NCBI RefSeq assembly: GCF_900143005.1
Contig: NZ_FRCS01000005.1
Coordinates: forward strand, 496,001-560,000
Length of the DNA: 64,000 nt
Reading direction: 5' to 3'
Source of the DNA: Cryptosporangium aurantiacum
Lineage (GTDB): Bacteria > Actinomycetota > Actinomycetes > Mycobacteriales > Cryptosporangiaceae
A model generated the notes under the pieces. It made no database searches. It saw only the letters and a list, made by a program, of their open reading frames with translations, and had not been told where the DNA came from. Of this stretch, positions 10,095 through 19,997 are shown in pieces. The position numbers were made by a program, and so were the translations under genes. Positions within the stretch are counted from its first letter, which is position 1. Each line of letters starts with the position of its first letter.

Positions 10095-10964
10095 TCAGGG
10101 TCCGGGCGCGATTCGGACGCGGCGGGTCAGCTCGGTACGAGCGGCCAGCTCGTCGTCGGGCGGGTACTCGACCGAGACCAGCGTCAACCCGTGGGGCGGC
10201 GCCACCGTGATGTTCCCAGCCCGGTCCGCGCGGCGCAGCAGCGACGCCGGCCAGGACGCCGGGTGCCGCCCCTCCCCGACGGCGAGCAGCGCCCCGATCA
10301 GGCTGCGCACCATCGAGTGGCAGAACGCGTCCGCGGCCAGGTGCGCCTCCAGCACCCGTCCCGGGCCTTCCGGAGCCACCTCCCAGCGGAACTCCTCCAG
10401 CGCCCGGATCGTCGTCGCACCCTCGCGGCGGCGGCAGAACGCTGCGAAGTCGTGCTCGCCGAGCAGCTGCTCACCCGCCGATCGCATCGCGTCGAGGTCG
10501 AGGACGCGCGGCCACGCGAGCGTGTCCCGCCGACGCAGCGGTTCGGCGCCCCACGGCGCGTCGGTCACCCGGTACACGTACCGCCGACGCAGCGCGCCGA
10601 ACCGGGCGTCGAAGGACGGATGTGCGCGGGAAATCGCCCTCAGCCGGACGTCCCCAGGAAGTAGACCGGAAAGCCGGCGGACCAGAGAAGCCCCGAGGGT
10701 GTCCCACACCTCGACCGGAAGGTCGAGGTGTGCCACCTGCCCGAAGGCGTGCACGCCGGCGTCGGTTCGCCCGGCCACCGTGAGCGCGACGTCCACCCTG
10801 GTGACCCGGGCCAGCGCCTCGGTCAGAACCCCCTGCACCGTGCGCTGACCGCGCTGGATCGCCCACCCGGCGAAGTCGGTGCCGTCGTAGCTGACGTCCA
10901 GCCGGACACGAACGAGCCCGCCGGCCCCGGCGATGCCGGGAGCGGCGGGCTCGTTTGCGATCAG
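10095..10964 (-). CDS. truA: tRNA pseudouridine(38-40) synthase TruA
   Basis: Makes pseudouridine at positions 38-40 of tRNA anticodon stems. [17 protein letters not shown] contains the catalytic Asp; [11 protein letters not shown] and [14 protein letters not shown] are also family motifs. The conserved N-terminal block [16 protein letters not shown] is present and in frame, but no ATG, GTG or TTG precedes it. The first such codon (GTG at 10838) lies after the block. I place the start at CTG 10964, just behind the rplQ stop and about 17 codons ahead of the block, like homologues; ATC at 10961 is an alternative. Cotranscribed with rplQ. Function is sure, start is not. Confidence 0.85.
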   Translation of the reverse strand: MIANEPAAPGIAGAGGLVRVRLDVSYDGTDFAGWAIQRGQRTVQGVLTEALARVTRVDVALTVAGRTDAGVHAFGQVAHLDLPVEVWDTLGASLVRRLSGLLPGDVRLRAISRAHPSFDARFGALRRRYVYRVTDAPWGAEPLRRRDTLAWPRVLDLDAMRSAGEQLLGEHDFAAFCRRREGATTIRALEEFRWEVAPEGPGRVLEAHLAADAFCHSMVRSLIGALLAVGEGRHPASWPASLLRRADRAGNITVAPPHGLTLVSVEYPPDDELAARTELTRRVRIAPGP

Positions 10965-10966
10965 TG

Positions 10967-11602
10967 TCAGGCCTTGTCGTCCTCGGCCTTGGCCTCGGCG
11001 TCGTCGGCCTTGGCCTCCGCGACGTCGGCCTTGGCCTCGGCAGCGTCCGCCTTCGCCTCCGCAGCGTCGGCCTTGGCCTCAGCGGCCTCCGCCTTCGCCT
11101 CGGCGGCCTCGGCGCGAGCCTCGGCAACGTCGGTGTCGGCGGTGTCGGTGTCCGTGTCACCGGACAGCGCAGCGGCCTTGTCGTCCTTCGCGAACTTGGT
11201 GCCGCGAGCACGCTCGGCCTCGCCGACCGCCTGCTGCGCCACGGTCAGCGCCTCGACCAGCTCGATGACGGCCATCGGAGCGTTGTCGCCCTTGCGGGGA
11301 CCGACCTTGACGATCCGGGTGTAACCGCCGGGGCGGTTGACGTACCGCGGACCGATCTCGGCGAACAGGTGACCGACCACGTCCTTGTCCCGGACCAGGC
11401 TGAGCACCTGGCGACGGGCGTGCAGGTCTCCGCGCTTGGCGAAGGTGATCAGCCGCTCGGCGTACGGGCGGAGCCGCTTCGCCTTGGCTTCGGTGGTGGT
11501 GATCCGGCCGTGCTCGAACAGCGCCCGTGCCAGGTTCGACAGCAGGTGCTTCTCGTGCGCCGGGCTACCGCCGAGGCGGGGACCCTTGGTGGGCGTGGGC
11601 AT
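10967..11602 (-). CDS. rplQ: 50S ribosomal protein L17 with long acidic-basic C-terminal extension
   Basis: A 211-residue L17. The first ~125 residues are the conserved domain ([39 protein letters not shown]). The tail, about 85 residues, is built from seven-residue AEAKADA units that should form a long charged helix. L17 sits by the exit tunnel on the large subunit. Actinobacterial L17 often has an Ala/Glu/Lys tail, but this one is a clean heptad-like repeat. Last ribosomal gene of the alpha block, followed by truA. Confidence 0.96.
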   Translation of the reverse strand: MPTPTKGPRLGGSPAHEKHLLSNLARALFEHGRITTTEAKAKRLRPYAERLITFAKRGDLHARRQVLSLVRDKDVVGHLFAEIGPRYVNRPGGYTRIVKVGPRKGDNAPMAVIELVEALTVAQQAVGEAERARGTKFAKDDKAAALSGDTDTDTADTDVAEARAEAAEAKAEAAEAKADAAEAKADAAEAKADVAEAKADDAEAKAEDDKA

Positions 11603-11627
11603 CTTCCTTGCTCCTCGGTTGGCCGCT

Positions 11628-11660
11628 CCGTGGCCGAGCCCGCAGGGGGCCCGGCCACGG
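11628..11660 (-). terminator. Hairpin in the rpoA-rplQ gap
   Basis: CCGTGGCCG (11628-11636) pairs perfectly with 11652-11660. It lies between rpoA stop and rplQ start and has no T tract, so it may be an attenuator or processing site rather than a full terminator. Confidence 0.4.
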
Positions 11661-11668
11661 ACAGCGGG

Positions 11669-12691
11669 TTACAGCTGCTCGGTCTCGGCGTAGTCGGCGC
11701 CGTCGTAGTCGGCGTCCGAGAAGGTGTCCACGACGTTCGCCGGGTCGAACCCGGGCGGGGAGTCCTTGAGGGCGAGCCCCATCGTGGCCAGCTTCATCTT
11801 GACCTCGTCGATCGACTTCGCGCCGAAGTTACGGATGTCGAGGAGGTCAGCCTCGCTGCGCGAGATGAGCTCACCCACGGAGTGGATGCCCTCGCGCTTG
11901 AGGCAGTTGTAGGAACGGACCGTCAGGTCGAGCTCCTCGATCGGCAGCGCCAGGTCGGCCGCGAGCGCGGCGTCCTGCGGCGACGGGCCGATGTCGATGC
12001 CCTCGGCGGTCTCGTCCAGCTCGCGGCAGAGCCCGAACAGCTCGACCAGGGTCGAACCGGCCGACGCGATCGCCGTCCGCGGCGTGAGCGAGTTCTTCGT
12101 CTCGACGTCGATGATCAGCTTGTCGAAGTCGGTCCGCTGCTCGACACGAGTCGCCTCGACCGCGTACTTGACCTTGAGGACCGGGGAGTAGATCGAGTCG
12201 ACCGGAATCCGGCCGATCTCCTGCCCGGGCTGCTTGTTCTGGACGGCCGAGACGTAACCACGGCCACGCTCGACGGTCAGCTCCATCTCGAGCCGACCCT
12301 TCGCGTTGATCGTGGCGATGTGCAGGTCGGTGTTGTGCACGGTGACACCGGCCGGCGGCGCGATGTCGGCCGCGGTTACCGTGCCTGGGCCCTGCTTGCG
12401 CAGGTACATGGTGACCGGCTCGTCGTTCTCGGAGCTGATCACGAGCTGCTTGATGTTCAAGATCAGCTCGGTGACGTCCTCTTTCACCCCCGGAACGGTG
12501 GTGAACTCGTGCAGGACACCGTCGATCTTGATGCTCGTGACAGCGGCGCCGGGAATCGAGGACAGCAGCGTACGCCGGAGCGAGTTGCCCAGCGTGTAGC
12601 CGAATCCGGGCTCCAGCGGCTCGATAACGAACCGGGAACGGTGCTCGTTGACGGACTCTTCAGTCAGCGCGGGGCGCTGGGTGATGAGCAC
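11669..12691 (-). CDS. rpoA: RNA polymerase alpha subunit
   Basis: A 340-residue alpha subunit, scaffold for beta and beta-prime. The N-terminal dimerisation domain has [20 protein letters not shown], and the C-terminal domain has [20 protein letters not shown] and [14 protein letters not shown], the helix-hairpin-helix that contacts UP elements and activators. The GTG start at 12691 has AGGAG 6 nt upstream. It is flanked by hairpins on both sides, so its expression may be set separately from rpsD and rplQ. Confidence 0.98.
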   Translation of the reverse strand: MLITQRPALTEESVNEHRSRFVIEPLEPGFGYTLGNSLRRTLLSSIPGAAVTSIKIDGVLHEFTTVPGVKEDVTELILNIKQLVISSENDEPVTMYLRKQGPGTVTAADIAPPAGVTVHNTDLHIATINAKGRLEMELTVERGRGYVSAVQNKQPGQEIGRIPVDSIYSPVLKVKYAVEATRVEQRTDFDKLIIDVETKNSLTPRTAIASAGSTLVELFGLCRELDETAEGIDIGPSPQDAALAADLALPIEELDLTVRSYNCLKREGIHSVGELISRSEADLLDIRNFGAKSIDEVKMKLATMGLALKDSPPGFDPANVVDTFSDADYDGADYAETEQL

Positions 12692-12778
12692 TTCTTACTC
12701 CTGTCGGTCCGGGCATCCGCTATATGACGCCCGACGAACCGCGCAGCGAACCTGCGCGGGCTTGCGTAACCAATCGTA

Positions 12779-12805
12779 CGGGCCGGTGCGCGAGGCACCG
12801 GCCCG
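12779..12805 (-). terminator. Hairpin between rpsD and rpoA
   Basis: Perfect 11-nt arms (12779-12789, 12795-12805) with a 5-nt loop, beginning 7 nt beyond the rpsD stop on the minus strand. No T tract. Probably partial termination inside the alpha operon. Confidence 0.5.
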
Positions 12806-12812
12806 CAGGCGA

Positions 12813-13439
12813 TTACTTCGAGTAGAGCTCGACGATCAGCTGCTCCTGGACCGGCGTGTCGATGACCTGCCGGGCCGGGAGAGCGTGAACCAGGATCCGC
12901 ATCTGGCTGGAGAGAACCTCGAGCCAGGCCGGGATCCCACGGGAGCCGGCTTCGGCGCGCGCCACGACGAACGGCGTGAGCTCGCGGGACTTCTCCCGGA
13001 CCTCGACGATGTCGTTCTCGCTGACGCGGTACGACGGGATGTCGACCTTGACGCCGTTGACCAGCACGTGACCGTGCCGGACCACCTGGCGCGCCATGTC
13101 GCGGGACTTGGCGAAGCCGGCCCGGTAGATGACGTTGTCCAGGCGGGACTCCAGGATCTGGAGCAGGATGTCGCCGGTCTTGCCCTGCTTGCGGTTCGCC
13201 TCGACGTAGTAGCCGCCGAACTGCTTCTCCAGAACGCCGTAGATGCGCTTGGCCTTCTGCTTCTCACGCAGCTGGAGCAGGTACTCGCTGTCCTTGGTCC
13301 GACCGCGGCCGTGCTGGCCCGGCGGGTAGGGACGAACCTCGATCGGGCACTTCGGCGACTCGCACTTGCTGCCCTTGAGGAACAGCTTCATCTTCTCGCG
13401 CCGGCAGCGGCGGCAGTCAGCACCGGTGTAACGGGCCAT
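12813..13439 (-). CDS. rpsD: 30S ribosomal protein S4, zinc-binding form
   Basis: A 208-residue S4. The N-terminus keeps four cysteines (CRRCRREKMKLFL, KCESPKC), the zinc-containing version. The S4 RNA-binding fold is marked by SRLDNVIYRAGFAKSRDMAR and GHVLVNGVKVDIPSY. S4 starts 30S assembly and in many bacteria represses its own operon. A GAGGAG precedes the ATG very closely. Confidence 0.97.
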   Translation of the reverse strand: MARYTGADCRRCRREKMKLFLKGSKCESPKCPIEVRPYPPGQHGRGRTKDSEYLLQLREKQKAKRIYGVLEKQFGGYYVEANRKQGKTGDILLQILESRLDNVIYRAGFAKSRDMARQVVRHGHVLVNGVKVDIPSYRVSENDIVEVREKSRELTPFVVARAEAGSRGIPAWLEVLSSQMRILVHALPARQVIDTPVQEQLIVELYSK

Positions 13440-13471
13440 TTCTCCTCAGTCTCCTCGTAACGTGGTGCTGA

Positions 13472-13876
13472 TCAGACGCGGCGGCGCTTGGGCGGGCGGC
13501 AGCCGTTGTGCGGCATCGGGGTGACGTCGGAGATCGACCCCACCTCCAGGCCGGTGGCCTGCAGCGACCGGATGGCGGTCTCGCGACCGGAGCCCGGGCC
13601 CTTCACGAAGACGTCGACCTTGCGCATGCCGTGCTCCTGCGCCTTGCGGGCAGCGTTCTCGGCAGCCATCTGGGCGGCGAACGGCGTCGACTTACGCGAG
13701 CCCTTGAAGCCCACGTGGCCGGCGGAGGCCCAGCTGATCACGTTGCCCTGCGGGTCCGTGATCGACACGATCGTGTTGTTGAACGTGCTCTTGATGTGCG
13801 CGTGGCCGTGCGCGACATTCTTCTTTTCCTTGCGCCGGACCTTCTTGACCCCGGCGCCACGGCTCTTCGGTGGCAT
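13472..13876 (-). CDS. rpsK: 30S ribosomal protein S11
   Basis: A 134-residue S11 of normal length. Motifs include [32 protein letters not shown] and the C-terminal [15 protein letters not shown]. It lines the 30S platform near the mRNA exit site. GAGGAG lies upstream of the ATG. Part of rpsM-rpsK-rpsD-rpoA-rplQ. Confidence 0.98.
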   Translation of the reverse strand: MPPKSRGAGVKKVRRKEKKNVAHGHAHIKSTFNNTIVSITDPQGNVISWASAGHVGFKGSRKSTPFAAQMAAENAARKAQEHGMRKVDVFVKGPGSGRETAIRSLQATGLEVGSISDVTPMPHNGCRPPKRRRV

Positions 13877-13958
13877 TGCGGAAATTCTCCTCGAGAAAGC
13901 GGTTGGCTAGTCGGCTCCTGAAGCGGGCGGCGGACTACTCACGCCGCCGCGCGGGCGA

Positions 13959-14339
13959 TTACTTCTTGCCCGGCTTCTTCTTGCCGGCCACGGTCTTGCG
14001 CGGGCCCTTACGGGTACGCGCGTTGGTGTGCGTGCGCTGACCGCGCACAGGAAGGCCGCGCCGGTGCCGGATGCCCTGGTAGCAACCGATCTCGATCTTG
14101 CGCCGGATGTCAGCGGCGACCTCGCGGCGCAGGTCACCTTCGACCCGGAACGAGGCCTCGATGTAGTCACGGAGTCGAACCAGGTCCTCGTCCGACAGGT
14201 CGCGAACGCGGGTGTCCGGGTTGAGCCCGGTCGCCTTGATCGTCTCCAGGGAACGGGTCCGGCCGATACCGAAGATGTACGTGAGCGCGATCTCTAGCCG
14301 CTTCTCGCGGGGGAGGTCTACGCCGACGAGACGTGCCAT
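13959..14339 (-). CDS. rpsM: 30S ribosomal protein S13
   Basis: A 126-residue S13. It begins [20 protein letters not shown], has the helix-turn-helix YGIGRT-type region as [12 protein letters not shown], and ends in the basic tail [19 protein letters not shown] that reaches the P-site tRNA. S13 forms a bridge to the large subunit at the 30S head. It follows rpmJ with a 185-nt gap that holds a hairpin. Confidence 0.98.
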   Translation of the reverse strand: MARLVGVDLPREKRLEIALTYIFGIGRTRSLETIKATGLNPDTRVRDLSDEDLVRLRDYIEASFRVEGDLRREVAADIRRKIEIGCYQGIRHRRGLPVRGQRTHTNARTRKGPRKTVAGKKKPGKK

Positions 14340-14496
14340 GGGTGGGCGTACTCCTTCGTCTGCGGAGGTCTGCGCGTCTCCGGATCCCGCCTGCCCGGGC
14401 GGGCCCCGGCCTCCGACCGGGGGTGGGACGTGAGCACGTGCTCACGCCTGGAGACGCTTTACTGAGTTGCGATGACTGCGCGAGGCAGAATCTTCT

Positions 14497-14520
14497 CGCC
14501 GCCCTGAGGAGAGGGCGGCG
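14497..14520 (-). terminator. Hairpin after rpmJ
   Basis: Perfect 9-nt arms (14497-14505, 14512-14520) and a 6-nt loop, 4 nt beyond the rpmJ stop. Without a T tract it may only attenuate transcription into rpsM. Confidence 0.5.
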
Positions 14521-14524
14521 GCGA

Positions 14525-14638
14525 TCAGCCCTGCCGCTGCTTGTGGCGCAGGTTCTCGCAGATCACCATGACCCGCCCGTGACGGCGGATCACCTTGCAC
14601 TTGTCACAGATCGGCTTGACGCTCGGGTTGACCTTCAC
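14525..14638 (-). CDS. rpmJ: 50S ribosomal protein L36
   Basis: A 37-residue protein starting [19 protein letters not shown] and ending HKQRQG. The zinc ligands C-x2-C ... C-x4-H are all present, so this is the zinc-bound (C+) form. The GTG at 14638 gives the normal family length. An in-frame ATG at 14650 would add four residues, but AAGGAG touches that ATG directly and so fits the GTG better. Confidence 0.93.
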   Translation of the reverse strand: MKVNPSVKPICDKCKVIRRHGRVMVICENLRHKQRQG

Positions 14639-14695
14639 GGCTGTCGCCATCTCCTTGAAAACGCTCGCCAGCCGTGAGGCCTAGCGCGCTGCTCG

Positions 14696-14917
14696 TTACT
14701 TGTAGCGGTAGACGATGCGCCCACGGGACAGGTCGTAGGGCGAGAGCTCCACGACAACCCGGTCCTCGGGCAGGATGCGGATGTAGTGCTGCCGCATCTT
14801 CCCGGAGATGTGGGCAAGGACGAGGTGGCCGTTCTGCAGCTCCACGCGAAACATCGCGTTCGGCAGCGCTTCGACGACTCGGCCTTCGATTTCGATGGCC
14901 CCGTCTTTCTTGGGCAT
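14696..14917 (-). CDS. infA: Translation initiation factor IF-1
   Basis: A 73-residue S1-fold protein, [20 protein letters not shown] to [13 protein letters not shown], the standard length. It binds the 30S A site during initiation. GGAGG lies 3-4 nt before the ATG. First gene of the infA-rpmJ-rpsM block; the 168-nt gap upstream should hold its promoter, but I could not settle on one. Confidence 0.98.
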   Translation of the reverse strand: MPKKDGAIEIEGRVVEALPNAMFRVELQNGHLVLAHISGKMRQHYIRILPEDRVVVELSPYDLSRGRIVYRYK

Positions 14918-15085
14918 GTCCTCCGCAATCGTGACGTCGTTCCGGGCCCGGAGGCACCGGCGGTAAAACTCTGGATCAACACGTCGGTCTTCAGCCGCGT
15001 CCCCCCGCTAGACATGCGAGGAGAACAGACGCAACGCGCCAGCAACGAAGTCTACGTTGTCGTGGCCTGACCCGCCAAACCGGCC

Positions 15086-15502
15086 CTAGTCACGCCGCCC
15101 CGTGAGGCGGTTGGCCAGCAGGACGAGACCCCAGATTCCGAGCGGGAAGATCGGCCAGTAGAACGTGACCTCCCCGCGGGCGATGCTGGTGATCAGCCAG
15201 ATGCCGGTCAGCAGCACCGCCAGCCGGATCCAGCTGGATTCCCCACTGGTGAGACGTTTCCGCGCGGTGACGCTCGACGCCGGCTGCGGGTGCTGCTCCG
15301 GCAGGTCGGCGGTGAGCGGTGTGAGGTCCGACTCGGTCTTCGCGGCGTAGGCCGCCGCAGCCCGCTCGTCGAACTCGTGGAGGTCGAGCCTGCCCTCGTC
15401 GAGGGCTGCCTTCAGACGAGTGACGACGGCCTGGCGCTCGGCGTCCCCTACCCGAACATCGGGACGCCTCGGTTCCGGCACGTCGGGTAACGGGGACGAC
15501 AT
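15086..15502 (-). CDS. DUF1707 (SHOCT-like) domain membrane protein
   Basis: A 138-residue protein. The N-terminal DUF1707 domain is clear: VRVGDAERQAVVTRLKAALD, then EGRLDLHEFDERAAAAY. Two hydrophobic segments follow near the C-terminus (LAVLLTGIWLITSI and FPLGIWGLVLLANRL). DUF1707 domains are common actinobacterial modules of unknown role fused to membrane segments. The ATG at 15502 lies 14 nt after the map stop, so it is likely cotranscribed with map. Confidence 0.85.
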   Translation of the reverse strand: MSSPLPDVPEPRRPDVRVGDAERQAVVTRLKAALDEGRLDLHEFDERAAAAYAAKTESDLTPLTADLPEQHPQPASSVTARKRLTSGESSWIRLAVLLTGIWLITSIARGEVTFYWPIFPLGIWGLVLLANRLTGRRD

Positions 15503-15516
15503 GGCTCCAGTGTCGC

Positions 15517-16338
15517 TCAGTCGCGGGGTTGCTGCCGGGTGACCGCGTCGCCGAGGCGGGAAACGCCGCCGTCCAGCGCGGTCAGCACCCACGGGCCGTC
15601 GTCGGTCAGGACAAACGTGTGTTCGGTGTGCGCCGCGCGCGAGCCGTCGACGGTCACCACCGTCCAGCCGTCCTCCAGCTCATCGGTCTCCGGGTCGGCC
15701 ATCGTGATCATCGGCTCGATCGCCAGCGCCATCCCGACCCGCAGCTTCGGCCCGCGTCCCGGCTTGCCGTAGTTGAGGACGTGCGGATCCTGGTGCATCT
15801 CGGTGCCGATGCCGTGGCCACCGTAGTGCTTGACGATCCCGTACTTACCGCCGGCGCGGACCGCGGTCTCGACGGCGTGGCTGATGTCGGTGAGCCGGCC
15901 TCCGACGCGCGCGGCCGCGAACCCGGCCCACATCGCGTCCTCGCAGACCTGCGCCATCTTCAGGTAGGCAGCGTCGACCGTGCCCACGCCGACGGTGATC
16001 GCCGAGTCGCCGTGCCAGCCGTCGACGATCGCGCCGCAGTCGATCGAGATCAGGTCGCCGTCCTCGAGCACCTGGGACTTGCGCGGGATGCCGTGCACGA
16101 CCTGGTCGTTGACCGACGCGCAGATCGATGCGGGGAAGCCGTGGTAGCCCTTGAAGGACGGGATCCCGCCCAGCGAGCGGATCGAGTCTTCGGCGATCGC
16201 GTCGAGGTCGGCGGTCGAGACGCCGGGGGCCACCGCGGCGCGCAGACGCTCCAGCGTCTTCCCGACGACGAGCCCGGCGGCACGCATCAACGTGATGTCG
16301 GCGGGCGACTTGAGCTGGATCTCCTGCGTCCTGAACAC
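15517..16338 (-). CDS. map: Methionine aminopeptidase, type I
   Basis: A 273-residue enzyme that removes the initiator Met from nascent proteins. Metal ligands are seen in ISIDCGAIVDGWHGDSA (two Asp), HYGGHGIGTEMHQDP (His) and LAIEPMI (Glu), with a last Glu in HTEHTFV. It begins MFRTQEIQLKSPADITLMRAA, without an N-terminal zinc domain. A strong hairpin separates it from adk, so unlike the classic order it may have its own promoter in 16339-16424. Confidence 0.96.
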   Translation of the reverse strand: MFRTQEIQLKSPADITLMRAAGLVVGKTLERLRAAVAPGVSTADLDAIAEDSIRSLGGIPSFKGYHGFPASICASVNDQVVHGIPRKSQVLEDGDLISIDCGAIVDGWHGDSAITVGVGTVDAAYLKMAQVCEDAMWAGFAAARVGGRLTDISHAVETAVRAGGKYGIVKHYGGHGIGTEMHQDPHVLNYGKPGRGPKLRVGMALAIEPMITMADPETDELEDGWTVVTVDGSRAAHTEHTFVLTDDGPWVLTALDGGVSRLGDAVTRQQPRD

Positions 16339-16424
16339 GGATTCGACACTAGCTCGGCGTCCGCGACGGTGCGCTGCCGGGCGTCCGCGAAGCAGGCTTG
16401 GAGCGAAAGTCGCCCCAGAACGCA

Positions 16425-16454
16425 GAGCGGGCCAGGCGAAAGCCTGGCCCGCTC
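16425..16454 (-). terminator. GNRA-capped terminator after adk
   Basis: Perfect 13-bp stem closed by a GAAA tetraloop, starting 14 nt beyond the adk stop. A very stable hairpin; probable end of the secY-adk transcript. Confidence 0.7.
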
Positions 16455-16468
16455 GGATGCGAATTCTT

Positions 16469-17119
16469 CTACTCGAACGGCGCTAGCGCGTCGATGGCGC
16501 GGTCGGTGACGTCCTCGACCGGGCCGGTGGCGTCGATCCCCACCAGCTTGCCCTGGGCGCTGTAGAAGTCGACGAGCGGCTCGGTCTGCTCGTGGTAGAC
16601 CTCGAGCCGCTTAGCGATCGTCTCCGGCTTGTCGTCGTCCCGCTGGAACAGCTGACCGTCGCACCGGTCGCACACGCCCTCGACCGTCGTCGGGTCGAAC
16701 TCGACGTGCCAGATCTTTCCGCAGCCCCGGCAGGTACGCCGCCCGGAGAGCCGCCGGATCACCTCGTCGTCCTCGACCACGAGCTCGAGCACGACGTCGA
16801 TCTTGACGCCGAGCTCCTTGAGCATGTCGTCGAGCACCTCGGCCTGCGGGACGTTCCGCGGGAACCCGTCGAGCAGGAACCCGTCCACCGCATCCGGCTC
16901 GGCGAGACGCTGCCGCACCATGTTGATCGTGATCTCGTCCGGCACGAGCTGACCGGCGTCCATGTATTTCTTCGCCTCGACACCCAACGGCGTCCCCTGG
17001 CCCACGTTGTAGCGGAAGAGGTCACCGGTAGAGATCTTGGGCGCGCAGAGGTGAGCTGCGATGAACTCGGCCTGAGTCCCCTTGCCCGCACCCGGGGGGC
17101 CGACCAGTACCAGCCGCAC
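16469..17119 (-). CDS. adk: Adenylate kinase, zinc-type lid
   Basis: A 216-residue kinase converting ATP and AMP to two ADP. P-loop [10 protein letters not shown] is at residues 7-16, STGDLFRYN binds AMP, and the lid carries four cysteines ([14 protein letters not shown]), the zinc form. GTG start: the secY stop and this start overlap as TAGTG, so translation is coupled. Confidence 0.97.
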   Translation of the reverse strand: MRLVLVGPPGAGKGTQAEFIAAHLCAPKISTGDLFRYNVGQGTPLGVEAKKYMDAGQLVPDEITINMVRQRLAEPDAVDGFLLDGFPRNVPQAEVLDDMLKELGVKIDVVLELVVEDDEVIRRLSGRRTCRGCGKIWHVEFDPTTVEGVCDRCDGQLFQRDDDKPETIAKRLEVYHEQTEPLVDFYSAQGKLVGIDATGPVEDVTDRAIDALAPFE

Positions 17120-18450
17120 TAGCGGAGGAAACCTTCGTAGTTGCGCTGCATGAGCTGGCTCTCGATCTGTTTAACGGTCTCGAGACCGACACCGACGATG
17201 ATCAGTACCGCCGTACCCCCGAAGGGGAAGTTCTGCGTGTTGTTGCCGCCGTCATCGAGCAGGGAGATGAACAAGTTCGGAAGAACCGCGATGATACCCA
17301 GGTAGATCGACCCCGGCAGGGTGATCCTGCTCAGAATGTAGCCGAGGTACTCCGCGGTGGGCCGACCGGGCCGGATGCCCGGCACGAAGCCACCGAACTT
17401 CCGCATGTTGTCCGCGACCTCGGTCGGATTGAACGTGATCGCCACGTAGAAGTACGTAAAGAAGACGATCAAGCCGAAATAGAGCAGGATGTGGAGCCAC
17501 GAGTCCGCGGGCGTAATCCACTTGTCCACGAATCGCTGCACCGAACCCGGGTTTTCCGGGTCACCGAGCTGACTGAACAGCTGCGGCAGATAGAGCAGCG
17601 ATGAGGCGAAGATCACCGGAATGACGCCGGCCTGGTTCACCTTCAGCGGGATGTAGGTGGACGTGCCGCCGTACATTCGCCGGCCGATCATCCGCTTCGC
17701 GTACTGGACCGGAATCCGCCGCTGCGCCTGCTCGATGAAGACGACGAGCGCGATGACGACCAGAACGATCACCAGCACGATGCTGAAGACCAGACCGCCC
17801 TTGGTCTCCAGGATGTTGTTGCCCTCGTACGGCATGCGCGCCGCGATCGAGGTGAAGATCAGGACCGACATGCCGTTGCCGACGCCGCGGTCCGTGATCA
17901 GCTCGCCGAGCCACATGACCACTGCCGTACCCGCGGTCATCGTCAGGACCAGCGTGGTCAGCGTCAGCCACTGCGGCTGGGCGGTGTTGCTCGGGATGAT
18001 CGAGAGGTTGCAGCCCTGGAACAGGTTGCCGCTCCGGGCGAGCGCGATGTAACCGGTCGACTGGAGAACGGCCAGGCCGATAGTCAGATAACGCGTGTAC
18101 TGCGTGATCTTGGCCTGACCCGCCTGGCCTTCCTTGCGCAGCTGCTCGAGCCGCGGAATGACCACGACGAGCAGCTGCAGGATGATGCTGGCCGTGATGT
18201 ACGGCATGATCCCCAGCGCGAACACCGACAGCTGGAGGAGTGCGCCTCCGCTGAACAGGTTCAGCAGCGTCAGGACCTCGCTGCCACCACCAGTCTTGAG
18301 CTGGTCGATGCACTGATTGATGTTGGTGACGGACACGCCTGGTGACGGCAGCGTGGCGCCGACTCGGTAGATCGCAATGATGAACAGCGTGAAGAAAATC
18401 TTCTTGCGCAGGTCGGGCGTACGAAACGCCCTACCGAAGGCGGCGAGCAC
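17119..18450 (-). CDS. secY: Preprotein translocase subunit SecY
   Basis: A 443-residue protein with ten membrane helices, the channel of the Sec machinery. It starts [20 protein letters not shown] and has the plug-helix region after the first helix and [10 protein letters not shown] in a cytoplasmic loop. The GTG at 18450 has AGGAGG 5 nt upstream; an ATG eight codons earlier lacks one. A terminator-like hairpin upstream suggests it is transcribed apart from rplO. Its partner SecE is encoded at 60 kb. Confidence 0.97.
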   Translation of the reverse strand: MLAAFGRAFRTPDLRKKIFFTLFIIAIYRVGATLPSPGVSVTNINQCIDQLKTGGGSEVLTLLNLFSGGALLQLSVFALGIMPYITASIILQLLVVVIPRLEQLRKEGQAGQAKITQYTRYLTIGLAVLQSTGYIALARSGNLFQGCNLSIIPSNTAQPQWLTLTTLVLTMTAGTAVVMWLGELITDRGVGNGMSVLIFTSIAARMPYEGNNILETKGGLVFSIVLVIVLVVIALVVFIEQAQRRIPVQYAKRMIGRRMYGGTSTYIPLKVNQAGVIPVIFASSLLYLPQLFSQLGDPENPGSVQRFVDKWITPADSWLHILLYFGLIVFFTYFYVAITFNPTEVADNMRKFGGFVPGIRPGRPTAEYLGYILSRITLPGSIYLGIIAVLPNLFISLLDDGGNNTQNFPFGGTAVLIIVGVGLETVKQIESQLMQRNYEGFLR

Positions 18451-18579
18451 AAGTCCTCCTGCGCACGGACCCATCGTCGTGGCCCGCTGATCGGTCAGGC
18501 CGGTGACCCAGAGAGGTCAGCCGCGGCCCAGTGTGGTCGGGGCAGCCCGCTCCGCCGTCAGGCGCGGGCCTGTGGTGCG

Positions 18580-18588
18580 ACTCTAACA
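18580..18588 (-). promoter_or_regulatory. Extended -10 promoter for secY-adk
   Basis: TGTTAGAGT on the minus strand: an extended -10 (TGn plus TAGAGT) about 130 nt before secY and downstream of the rplO hairpin. No good -35 is seen. Confidence 0.4.
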
Positions 18589-18671
18589 GTCGGTCGGTCT
18601 CCGATGGCCCACGTCGAATCTCGGCGTGAGCACAGCTCCCTGAGAGGGGCCTGAGGAGCCATAGAGACCAA

Positions 18672-18712
18672 CGGCGTCCGGCCCGGGCGAGTTCCGCCCG
18701 GGCCGGACGCCG
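18672..18712 (-). terminator. 18-bp hairpin after rplO
   Basis: Perfect 18-nt arms (18672-18689, 18695-18712) with a 5-nt loop, 7 nt beyond the rplO stop. Strong candidate for the end of the spc transcript. Confidence 0.7.
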
Positions 18713-18719
18713 CAGTGGT

Positions 18720-19172
18720 TCAGCTTTCGGTGATCTCGTTGACCGTGCCGCCGGCCGCCAGGATCTTCTCCTTGGCGGTGGCCGAGAACTTGTGCGCCGA
18801 CGCGGTGAGCTTGACGCCACCGAGGTCGCCGTCGCCCAGGATCTTGACCAGGCGGTTCGGGCGAACGGCACCGGCGAGCGCGAGCTCCTCCGGGCCGATC
18901 TCGCCGCCGTCCGGGAACAGCTCGGCGAGCCGGTCCAGGTTGACGACCTGGTACTCCACGCGGAACCGGTTCTTGAAGCCCTTCAGCTTCGGCAGTCGCA
19001 TGTGGATGGGCATCTGCCCACCCTCGAAGCGCGCCGGAACCTGGTAGCGGGCCTTGGTTCCCTTGGTACCGCGACCAGCCGTCTTACCCTTGGAGCCCTC
19101 TCCGCGACCCACACGGGTCTTCGGGGTGTGGGCGCCGGGGGCCGGCTTCAGGTGATGGACCTTGAGGGCCAT
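18720..19172 (-). CDS. rplO: 50S ribosomal protein L15
   Basis: A 150-residue L15. The N-terminus is Gly/Lys/Arg-rich ([20 protein letters not shown]) and threads into 23S rRNA; the C-terminal globular part holds [18 protein letters not shown]. It starts 4 nt after the rpmD stop. Last gene before a strong hairpin. Confidence 0.97.
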   Translation of the reverse strand: MALKVHHLKPAPGAHTPKTRVGRGEGSKGKTAGRGTKGTKARYQVPARFEGGQMPIHMRLPKLKGFKNRFRVEYQVVNLDRLAELFPDGGEIGPEELALAGAVRPNRLVKILGDGDLGGVKLTASAHKFSATAKEKILAAGGTVNEITES

Positions 19173-19176
19173 GGCG

Positions 19177-19359
19177 TTACTCGACCTCCTCGACCGTCAC
19201 GAGGTGCCGCACGGTGTGCACCATGCCGCGCATCTCGGGGCGGTCTTCCTTCACGACGACGTCGTTGATCCGCTTGAGCCCCAGCGAGCGCAGCGTGTGA
19301 CGCTGGTTCTGCTTGGTGCCGATCACCGACCGGATCTGGGTGACCTTGAGGCGTGCCAT
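19177..19359 (-). CDS. rpmD: 50S ribosomal protein L30
   Basis: A 60-residue protein, [20 protein letters not shown], with [14 protein letters not shown], the normal length and pattern for L30. It starts 1 nt after the rpsE stop. Confidence 0.97.
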   Translation of the reverse strand: MARLKVTQIRSVIGTKQNQRHTLRSLGLKRINDVVVKEDRPEMRGMVHTVRHLVTVEEVE

Positions 19360-19360
19360 G

Positions 19361-19957
19361 TCACTCCCCTCCGGCCCGAGCCCGCAGCAGCGCCGCGGGA
19401 GCGACGTCCTCGAGCGGCAGACCGCGGCGGGCCGCGATCGCCTCGGGACGCTCGATCATCTTCAGCGCCGCGATCGTGGCGTGCACGATGTTGATCGCGT
19501 TGGACGAACCGAGGCTCTTGCTCAGGATGTCGTGAATGCCGGCGCACTCCAGCACCGCGCGCACCGGACCACCGGCGATGACACCGGTACCGGGGCTGGC
19601 GGGCTTCAGCAGGACGACGCCGGCGGCGTCCTCACCCTGAACCGGGTGAGCGATGGTCGAGCCGATCCGCGGCACCTTGAAGAAGTGCTTCTTGGCCTCC
19701 TCCACGCCCTTGGCGATGGCGGCCGGCACCTCCTTCGCCTTGCCGTAACCGACACCCACGGTGCCGTCACCGTCGCCCACCACGACCAGCGCGGTGAAGC
19801 TGAAGCGACGACCACCCTTGACGACCTTCGCCACACGGTTGATGGCGACGACGCGCTCGATGTGAGGCGACTTCTCCGGGGCCGCTCCGCCCCGCCCGCC
19901 GTCGCGGCGGTCCCGGCGGTCCCCGCCTCCACCGCCTCGGCGCTGCTGACCAGGCAT
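19361..19957 (-). CDS. rpsE: 30S ribosomal protein S5
   Basis: A 198-residue S5. About 25 N-terminal residues are a Gly/Arg-rich extension ([17 protein letters not shown]). The double-stranded RNA-binding part starts at [20 protein letters not shown], and the conserved [17 protein letters not shown] follows. S5 helps decoding accuracy and mRNA entry. The ATG at 19957 is picked because the frame upstream is noise that overlaps rplR. Confidence 0.96.
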   Translation of the reverse strand: MPGQQRRGGGGGDRRDRRDGGRGGAAPEKSPHIERVVAINRVAKVVKGGRRFSFTALVVVGDGDGTVGVGYGKAKEVPAAIAKGVEEAKKHFFKVPRIGSTIAHPVQGEDAAGVVLLKPASPGTGVIAGGPVRAVLECAGIHDILSKSLGSSNAINIVHATIAALKMIERPEAIAARRGLPLEDVAPAALLRARAGGE

Positions 19958-19997
19958 CAGACGTTCCCCTCGTAAGTGTTTTCGGTGCTGGCGATCA

